Below are positions 55,257-64,000 of a stretch of DNA of 64,000 nucleotides, one piece after another. The stretch comes from Exilibacterium sp. (GTDB lineage Bacteria; Pseudomonadota; Gammaproteobacteria; Pseudomonadales; Cellvibrionaceae), in the NCBI GenBank assembly GCA_028280195.1, contig JANQMH010000061.1, positions 119,867 to 183,866 on the forward strand, written 5' to 3'. A program made the position numbers and the translations under genes. Numbering within the stretch: the stretch's first letter is position 1; each line of letters starts with the position of its first letter. Below the pieces are notes generated by a model. It worked only from the letters and a program-made list of their open reading frames with translations. It did no database searches and was not told where the DNA came from.

Positions 55257-55775
55257 GCCCGCGCGCTCGGCCCCGAGCATTGACAGCGGCCCCCAGCGGC
55301 ACCAGGTTGGACAGTGGGGGCCCTTTTCCTCTAGAATGGGCAGTTAGATCGAGTTTGGCCGACATGGCCGGGCGGGGCGGCATCCGCAGCGTCTTCAGTG
55401 AGCATGTAGTGAAGAACATGTAGTGAAGAAAGAGTGCAGTGAAGTGTGAAGTTGTGAAGTAAAGAGTCTGAACGACATGCACTGCGGCCACTGAAAAAAT
55501 GCGAATAACTCCAGAGCGAGATGAGACGGGTTTGTTTCATCTCGCTTTTTTGCGGGCTGCCGATGGGTTTTATTCTTTACCCGGTTTCCGAATAACAGTT
55601 CCCGAGACAGTTTCGGATACCGTGCATCGGCGCGGCGCTCGCTCTCGGACCGGTATAAAGTGGTAAAACACACAGTGGTAAAACATCGGGCCCCGGTCTC
55701 TATCAGCCACACAAGTACAACACGCACGCAACAGCTGCGTAACACGACAAGTATGCAACACGCAAGGAGTCTGAT
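55257..55775. other. carA leader region with tandem repeats
   Basis: Non-coding. Holds two perfect tandem copies of CATGTAGTGAAGAA (55403-55430), AGTGGTAAAACA twice 15 bp apart (55659, 55674), and a hairpin terminator at 55515-55551. No clear ArgR or PurR site recognised. Confidence 0.5.
55515..55551 (+). terminator. Hairpin terminator upstream of carA
   Basis: AGCGAGATGA / TCATCTCGCT 10-bp stem, 12-base loop, seven T at its end. 260 bp after the MCP gene and 225 bp before carA: either the MCP terminator or an attenuator of carAB. Confidence 0.75.
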
Positions 55776-56936
55776 TTGACAACCGGGGCTTGCGCCATCT
55801 CTCTCCCAAACACTTCACCCGCCGTTCTGGTGCTGGCCGACGGCAGTGTTTTCCGCGGTACGGCGATCGGCGCCGCGGGTATCACCACCGGCGAGGTGGT
55901 GTTTAACACCGCCATGACCGGGTACCAGGAAATCCTCAGCGACCCGTCTTACGCCAGGCAGATTGTGACCCTGACCTACCCCCATATCGGCAATACCGGT
56001 GTCAATACCGAAGACGAGGAGTGTGCCGATATCTGGGCCGCCGGCCTGGTGATCCGCGACCTGCCGCTGCTGGCCAGCAGCTTTCGCAGCGAGGCGTCAC
56101 TCGGCGCCTACCTGCAGCGGCGCGGCATCATCGGCATTGCCGATATCGACACGCGGCGCCTGACCCGCATTCTGCGCGACAAGGGCGCCCAAAACGGCTG
56201 CATTATGGCCGGCGATATCGATGAATCCGCCGCCCTGGCCGCCGCCCGCGAGTTTGCCGGGCTGGAGGGGATGGATCTGGCCAGGGTGGTCAGTGCCAGC
56301 GAGGCCTATGCCTGGCGCCAGGGCGTCTGGAAACTCGGCCGCGGGCACGCCGAGGCCCCCGCCGGCAAGCGCTTCAAGGTGGTGGCCTACGACTTTGGCG
56401 TCAAGCGCAATATTCTGCGCATACTGGCCGAGCGCGGCTGCGAGCTGACCGTGGTGCCCGCCACCACGCCGGCCGCCGAGGTCCTGGCGCTGCAGCCGCA
56501 GGGTGTCTTTCTCTCCAATGGCCCCGGCGACCCGGAGCCCTGCGACTACGCCATTACCGCCATTGCCGAGTTGCTGGATACCGGCATACCGATTTTCGGT
56601 ATCTGCCTCGGCCACCAGTTGCTGGCGCTGGCCAGCGGCGCGCGCACGCTGAAAATGAAATTCGGTCACCACGGCGGCAACCATCCGGTACAGCATCTCG
56701 CCAGTGGCCGGGTGATGATTACCAGCCAGAACCACGGCTTTGCCGTGGACGAAAACAGCCTGCCGGCAAATCTGCAGGCCACCCATAAATCGCTGTTCGA
56801 CGGCTCGCTGCAGGGCATTCACCGCAGCGACCGGCCGGCGTTCAGCTTCCAGGGCCACCCGGAGGCCAGCCCCGGCCCCCACGATGCCGCGCCGCTGTTT
56901 GATCACTTTATCGAATTAATGGAGCAAAACCGCTAG
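55776..56936 (+). CDS. carA: Carbamoyl-phosphate synthase small chain
   Basis: 386 aa from a TTG with AAGGAGTCTGAT before it. N-terminal domain ([18 protein letters not shown]) and class I glutamine amidotransferase: nucleophile [16 protein letters not shown], catalytic His/Glu in [13 protein letters not shown]. Supplies ammonia to CarB for arginine and pyrimidine synthesis. carB follows directly. Confidence 0.97.
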   Translation: MTTGACAISLPNTSPAVLVLADGSVFRGTAIGAAGITTGEVVFNTAMTGYQEILSDPSYARQIVTLTYPHIGNTGVNTEDEECADIWAAGLVIRDLPLLASSFRSEASLGAYLQRRGIIGIADIDTRRLTRILRDKGAQNGCIMAGDIDESAALAAAREFAGLEGMDLARVVSASEAYAWRQGVWKLGRGHAEAPAGKRFKVVAYDFGVKRNILRILAERGCELTVVPATTPAAEVLALQPQGVFLSNGPGDPEPCDYAITAIAELLDTGIPIFGICLGHQLLALASGARTLKMKFGHHGGNHPVQHLASGRVMITSQNHGFAVDENSLPANLQATHKSLFDGSLQGIHRSDRPAFSFQGHPEASPGPHDAAPLFDHFIELMEQNR

Positions 56937-60158
<3,222 letters not shown>

Positions 60159-60175
60159 TACGGGAGAGTGAAAGC

Positions 60176-60652
60176 GTGAATAAATTTCCAATGACGGTAG
60201 CCGGTGCGGAAAGACTTCGCGAGGAACTGGAGCATCTGAAGAAAGTAGAGCGGCCGCGCATCGTGCAGGCGATCGCCGAGGCGCGCGAGCACGGCGATTT
60301 AAAGGAAAATGCCGAATACCATGCCGCCCGCGAGCAGCAGGGTTTCTGTGAGGGACGCATACAGGATATTGAGGGCAAGCTGTCGCACGCGCAGATTATC
60401 GATATTGCAAAAATTCCAGCCGGCGAAAAAGTCATCTTCGGCGTAACCGTCGACATCATCAATACCGAAACCGATGAAACCGTTAGCTATCAGATTGTCG
60501 GCGACGACGAAGCGGATGTGAAGTCCAACAAGATCTCTGTCAACTCGCCAATCGCCCGGGCGTTGATCGGTAAAGTGATCGGCGATGAGGTGGTGGTGAA
60601 GACGCCCGGGGGGGAGGTTGAGTATGAGATTGATGGGGTGAGGCATATTTGA
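60176..60652 (+). CDS. greA: Transcription elongation factor GreA
   Basis: 158 aa from a GTG ([20 protein letters not shown]) with GGGAGAG upstream. The coiled-coil with [17 protein letters not shown] and the acidic tip, then the C-terminal [15 protein letters not shown] domain. Rescues stalled RNA polymerase. 17 bp after carB, probably co-transcribed. Confidence 0.97.
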   Translation: MNKFPMTVAGAERLREELEHLKKVERPRIVQAIAEAREHGDLKENAEYHAAREQQGFCEGRIQDIEGKLSHAQIIDIAKIPAGEKVIFGVTVDIINTETDETVSYQIVGDDEADVKSNKISVNSPIARALIGKVIGDEVVVKTPGGEVEYEIDGVRHI

Positions 60653-60658
60653 AGGGCA

Positions 60659-60688
60659 GGGAAAAGTGGAAAGGGAAAAGGGAAAAGT
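60659..60688. repeat. GGGAAAAG repeat after greA
   Basis: 30 bases equal to the left arm after dnaK (47987) except one base. Both directly follow a stop codon. Confidence 0.75.
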
Positions 60689-60726
60689 GTTTAGTTGTGC
60701 CCCGACCAAATTGCGGTGGCACAATC

Positions 60727-60768
60727 GGGGTCGGAGTCATTTTAGTTTTTTAAAATGACTCCGACCCC
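60727..60768. repeat. REP-like hairpin after greA
   Basis: Perfect 18-bp stem GGGGTCGGAGTCATTTTA with a 6-base loop GTTTTT. The GGGGTCGGAGTCATTTT sequence is widely seen at the ends of IS200-like (RAYT) elements in gammaproteobacteria. Probably also ends greA transcription. Confidence 0.75.
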
Positions 60769-60835
60769 TGCCAGAGGGTGCCACACATTAGAATCCTGCC
60801 ACCCCATACAACATATTATCCGGATAGCAAACCCT

Positions 60836-61654
60836 TCATTCGGCCAGGCGGGTTTGGATGTCGGTAAAGGAAGTGGCGCCGTCGATAAAATCCAGGGAGC
60901 CGTTCTTCAGCGCCTGCGCGGCATGCTCGAATGCTTTTGCCGCCGCGGTGTAGAGCGACCCGCCGACGCTGACACGGTGGACGCCGGCATCCAGTAGCGC
61001 CTTGGCATCGGTGAGCTGACCGATGGTGCCGAGTACATTCAGCGGTTTGTCGATGGCGGCCAGCACGCTGTGGACCTGCTCGAGTGTACCGAGCCCTGGA
61101 ATGTAGACAACATCCGCGCCGGCCTCCTGGTAATGTTGAATGCGCCTGATGGCCTCGGCGAGATCACAAGCCCCGGCCAGCAGGCCGTCGCAGCGGGCGG
61201 TGAGGATGAAGGGATGCGGCAGGCTTTTTACCGTTTCGACGGCCGCTTCGATACGCGCCACGGACAGCGCAAAATCGAACAGCGGCTGCTCGCTGTCGCC
61301 GCTGGTATCTTCGATGGACCCGCCGGACAGCCCGGCCGCCGCCGCCAGGCTGATGGTCTGCGCCACTGTTTCCGGGGTAGCGCCGAAGCCGTTGGTCAGA
61401 TCCGCGCTGACCGGCACTGACACGGCCGCCACAATGGCGCGCGCGTTGTCCAGAATCTGCTCGCGTGTGGCCGCGCCGTCCATCAGCCCCAGGCTGAAAG
61501 CGGCGCCGGCACTGGTCGTGGCCAGCGCTTCGAAGCCGAGGTGTTGAAGGTATTTTGCCGATCCGGCATCCCAGGGGTTGGGGATGATAAAACCGTGCCC
61601 GCGCCGGTGCAGCTGGCTGAATACCTGATGTCTATCGCCTTGTGCGCTCATCAT
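60836..61654 (-). CDS. Isocitrate lyase/PEP mutase-family protein
   Basis: 272 aa from MMSAQGDRH, with AGGAGATAGC in front. FIIPNPWDAGSAKYLQHLGF, AADLTNGFG-type SADLTNGFGATPETV, GLSGGSIEDTSGDSE, LTARCDGLL are those of the PEP mutase-like oxaloacetate decarboxylase/2-methylisocitrate lyase superfamily. The exact reaction cannot be told. Single gene. Confidence 0.87.
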   Translation of the reverse strand: MMSAQGDRHQVFSQLHRRGHGFIIPNPWDAGSAKYLQHLGFEALATTSAGAAFSLGLMDGAATREQILDNARAIVAAVSVPVSADLTNGFGATPETVAQTISLAAAAGLSGGSIEDTSGDSEQPLFDFALSVARIEAAVETVKSLPHPFILTARCDGLLAGACDLAEAIRRIQHYQEAGADVVYIPGLGTLEQVHSVLAAIDKPLNVLGTIGQLTDAKALLDAGVHRVSVGGSLYTAAAKAFEHAAQALKNGSLDFIDGATSFTDIQTRLAE

Positions 61655-61684
61655 GCTATCTCCTGTAAAGCAACGGAAAACCAC

Positions 61685-61828
61685 TTGTCAATGTTCGGGC
61701 GCAGAGCCTAACATCGGTTTTCGTTTTGCCGTCAAGTGATATCTTTGCAAGTCGCTGGTATTGCCTGAGGCCCGGTTGCAGATAAGTGTTTTACACTGCA
61801 ATTTAGCGCAGCAGAGGCCGGCGATCTG
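61685..61828. other. Short spacer
   Basis: Divergent-free gap between the PEP mutase-like gene start and the yhbY end; no further feature. Confidence 0.4.
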
Positions 61829-62212
61829 TCACCGGGCGTCGGGAATATTGGACAGCCTGGGCTTGCGCTGCTTCGCTGCGCGAAAGATCAGCGCCACCTT
61901 GCCGATCTCCTGCACCAGCGCCGCACCGCTGCGGGAGAGCAGCGCCTGCAGCACGGCTTTGCGCGCCTCGCGGTCATTGATTGCCAGCTTGACCTTGATC
62001 AGCTCGTGGTCTTCGAGGGCGCGCTGCAGCTCTCCCTGCACGCTGTCGCTCAGCCCCTTGGCGGCAATGGTGACTACCGGCTTCAAATTGTGCCCCAGGC
62101 GGCGGTAGTGTTTGCGCCGCTCGGCGTCGAGGGGGCCGGTAGTCGGAGACTTGGTTTTCAAAGCCTGGGTTTTCAAAGCCTCGGTTTTCAAAGCCTCGGT
62201 TTTCAAAGACAT
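61829..62212 (-). CDS. yhbY: CRM-domain RNA-binding protein YhbY
   Basis: 127 aa from the ATG at 62212 (a GTG four codons earlier is possible). CRM domain: RRLGHNLKPVVTIAAKGLSD, SVQGELQRALEDHELIKVKL, VLQALLSRSGAALVQEIGKV. Binds pre-50S ribosomes. The N-terminus is unusual: LKTEALKTEALKTQALKTK, made by a 15-bp DNA repeat. Divergent from rlmE. Confidence 0.92.
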   Translation of the reverse strand: MSLKTEALKTEALKTQALKTKSPTTGPLDAERRKHYRRLGHNLKPVVTIAAKGLSDSVQGELQRALEDHELIKVKLAINDREARKAVLQALLSRSGAALVQEIGKVALIFRAAKQRKPRLSNIPDAR

Positions 62213-62214
62213 GG
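62155..62214. repeat. Four 15-bp repeats in the yhbY start
   Basis: TTTTCAAAGCCTGGG, TTTTCAAAGCCTCGG twice, TTTTCAAAGACATGG. In frame they give the five-residue repeat LKTEA; the start codon lies in the last unit. Confidence 0.9.
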
Positions 62215-62318
62215 AGGAACTCACTGTAAAAGGCTGATATCGATGAAAAAGCGCGCTATTCTAACCCCTTCTCCGGCTCTAGTCAGGCCCGCAGCGGCCG
62301 ACAACAGTGAATAACTAG

Positions 62319-62939
62319 ATGGCGAAATCGAAAAGCAGCCAGCGCTGGCTGCGTGAACACTTTGACGATCCCTATGTCAAAAAATCGCAGCGCGACGGTT
62401 ACCGCTCCCGCGCCAGCTACAAGCTGCTGGCGCTGCACGCAAAGGACCGCCTGTTCAAACCGGGCATGACGGTAATCGACCTGGGCGCTGCGCCGGGGGG
62501 CTGGTCGCAGGTGGCGGCCCAGCTGGTGGGGCCCGCGGGCCGGGTGCTGGCATCGGATCTACTGCCAATGGACAACCTTGCCGATGTCGAGTTCATCCAG
62601 GGCGATTTCACCGAGCAGGCGGTGCTGGAGCGACTGCTGGCGCAGCTGCAGGGCGGGCTGGCGGACCTTGTAATTTCCGATATGGCCCCCAATATGAGTG
62701 GCGTTGTCGATATCGATCAGCCCAAGGCCATGTACCTGGTGGAGCTGGCGCTGGAGCTGGCCCGGGAGGTGCTGAAGCCCGGCGGCACCTTTGTCGCCAA
62801 AGTCTTTCAGGGCGAGGGTTTTGACGCCCTGTTTCGCGATTTGCGCGCCGGCTTCGGCAGGGTGGTAACGCGCAAACCGGAGGCCTCGCGGCCGCGCTCG
62901 CGGGAAGTCTACCTGGTCGCCAGCGGCTTTCGCCGCTGA
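62319..62939 (+). CDS. rlmE: 23S rRNA 2'-O-methyltransferase RlmE
   Basis: 206 aa. SAM site [24 protein letters not shown] pattern ([33 protein letters not shown]). Methylates U2552. Followed by ftsH. Confidence 0.96.
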   Translation: MAKSKSSQRWLREHFDDPYVKKSQRDGYRSRASYKLLALHAKDRLFKPGMTVIDLGAAPGGWSQVAAQLVGPAGRVLASDLLPMDNLADVEFIQGDFTEQAVLERLLAQLQGGLADLVISDMAPNMSGVVDIDQPKAMYLVELALELAREVLKPGGTFVAKVFQGEGFDALFRDLRAGFGRVVTRKPEASRPRSREVYLVASGFRR

Positions 62940-63255
62940 CTGGCGCGGGGAGCTTTTTCGGCCGATTTAAACGCCGGGATTAGTCCCTGCACTCTTGCAA
63001 ATCGCCATCACAAGTGGTCTAGTGTGATAGTGATTTGCACGCGCGATACGCACCCGCCGGTGTCTATACTTCAGTTAGCATGCCGGAGCGCCCTTCAGGG
63101 GTTTTACGTAAAGGGTCTAAGTGAGGGGGTTTAAATTGATCGGTTCCGCCCCCAGAAACGTATGCATATAGGCGCAAGCACCGTGCCGTGCGCAGCCGGC
63201 TGCTACCGTTGGGTAGCGAAATGCTGCCGTTGGGTATTGAGATGAGGGTAGCCCT
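62940..63255. other. rlmE-ftsH spacer
   Basis: About 315 bp with no gene. It has a direct repeat TGCTACCGTTGGGTA / TGCTGCCGTTGGGTA (63201-63215, 63222-63236) just before the ftsH start, in its leader. Confidence 0.5.
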
Positions 63256-64000
63256 TTGAATGATATGGCGAAAAATCTGGTGTTGTGGCTGATTATCGCC
63301 GCAGTCCTGCTCACTGTATTCCAGAACTTCAGCCCCCAGGCCTCGCGGGAGACGCTCAGTTACTCCGATTTTATCGAAGAGGTGCGCTCCGACCGGGTCA
63401 AGTCGGTGACCATTGACGGTGTCATGATCGAGGGCGAGCGCCACGACGACGCCTCGCGCTTCGAGGTTGTGCGCCCGATGCTGGCAGATGACAAGCTAAT
63501 GGATGATCTGCTGGCCCACCAGGTAGAGGTGCGCGGCAGTAAACCCGAGCAGCCCAGCATCTGGCAGCAGCTGCTGGTGGCGAGCTTCCCCATCCTGTTG
63601 ATCATTGCCGTGTTCATGTTCTTTATGCGCCAGATGCAGGGCGGCGCCGGCGGCCGCGGCGGCCCCATGAGCTTTGGCAAGAGCAAGGCGCGCCTGCTGG
63701 GTGAAGACCAGATCAAAACCACCTTTGCCGATGTCGCCGGTGTGGATGAGGCCAAGGAAGAGGTGCAGGAACTGGTGGAATACCTGCGCGATCCGTCTAA
63801 ATTCCAGCGCCTCGGCGGCCAGATCCCCCGCGGCGTGCTGATGGCCGGCCAGCCCGGCACCGGCAAGACGCTGCTGGCCAAGGCCATTGCCGGTGAGGCC
63901 AAGGTGCCTTTCTTTTCCATCTCCGGTTCCGATTTCGTGGAAATGTTCGTGGGGGTGGGTGCTTCCCGGGTCAGGGATATGTTCGACCAGGCCAAAAAAC
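63256..64000 (+). CDS. ftsH: ATP-dependent zinc metalloprotease FtsH (N-terminal part)
   Basis: Runs off the right edge; 248 residues visible. TTG start giving [20 protein letters not shown] as in Pseudomonas, with GAGGG upstream. TM1, periplasmic domain, TM2 ([17 protein letters not shown]), then [17 protein letters not shown] and Walker A GQPGTGKT (most FtsH have GPPGTGKT). Membrane quality-control protease. Confidence 0.97.
   Translation, partial: MNDMAKNLVLWLIIAAVLLTVFQNFSPQASRETLSYSDFIEEVRSDRVKSVTIDGVMIEGERHDDASRFEVVRPMLADDKLMDDLLAHQVEVRGSKPEQPSIWQQLLVASFPILLIIAVFMFFMRQMQGGAGGRGGPMSFGKSKARLLGEDQIKTTFADVAGVDEAKEEVQELVEYLRDPSKFQRLGGQIPRGVLMAGQPGTGKTLLAKAIAGEAKVPFFSISGSDFVEMFVGVGASRVRDMFDQAKK

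Overview
The window looks like a chromosome segment of a gammaproteobacterium, probably a marine Cellvibrionales-type organism. The right half carries a conserved gammaproteobacterial housekeeping order (smpB, ratA-ratB divergent to bamE, fur, recN, grpE-dnaK-dnaJ, dapB, carA-carB, greA, yhbY divergent to rlmE, ftsH). The tmRNA tag reads ANDDNYALAA, Fur is of the Pseudomonas-like type without the CxxC zinc motifs, and there is a large TonB-dependent receptor with a VVVTGSRI plug start. The lineage is an inference from these traits, not a database match.

Left part (1-5.5 kb) is accessory. It holds a CzcC/CzcB-type metal efflux operon (the adaptor runs off the left edge), a broken BlaI/CopY-type repressor, and a 14-TM drug exporter divergent from its likely XRE/MmyB-type regulator. 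5.6-10.8 kb holds ordinary genes: a DUF2845 protein, cytochrome c, dipeptidyl peptidase IV, a LuxR-type regulator overlapped by a tiny membrane protein, and a PadR regulator.

11-20.8 kb is a decayed accessory zone. It has an intact two-gene unit (membrane/coiled-coil protein plus VWA-like lipoprotein), a TPR gene with three frameshifts, a tandem duplicated ribbon-helix-helix/small membrane protein module, a HEPN-like gene with two in-frame stops, ParB-like and BRO-like antirepressor fragments, an IS66 transposase end, and a NYN-domain protein.

20,857-34,126 is an integrated island. A tyrosine integrase lies next to ssrA, and a 24-bp copy of the ssrA 3' end lies at the far edge. Inside are a divergent XRE switch with three matching operators, several small membrane proteins, proteins sharing an NQxGGxTAGxIN-type motif, an intact 479-aa membrane-anchored TPR protein, a 365-aa membrane protein, a zinc-ribbon protein, a block of small overlapping genes ending in an AlpA-like regulator, and four palindromic iterons beside a replication-type winged-helix gene.

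34.1-64 kb is mostly backbone: ssrA, oligopeptidase B, NrtS, two NSS transporters flanking smpB, then the housekeeping run, with a TonB receptor, a chemotaxis receptor and a PEP-mutase-like enzyme interspersed. Peptidases, NSS transporters and the TonB receptor together suggest peptide/amino-acid scavenging. Regulatory sites that can be read include a LexA box before recN, a sigma-32 promoter before grpE and several terminators. Many intergenic spacers hold short perfect tandem repeats. The best candidates for an undescribed system are the repeated regulator + coiled-coil/TM + micro-TM module and the NQxGG-motif membrane/TPR proteins.
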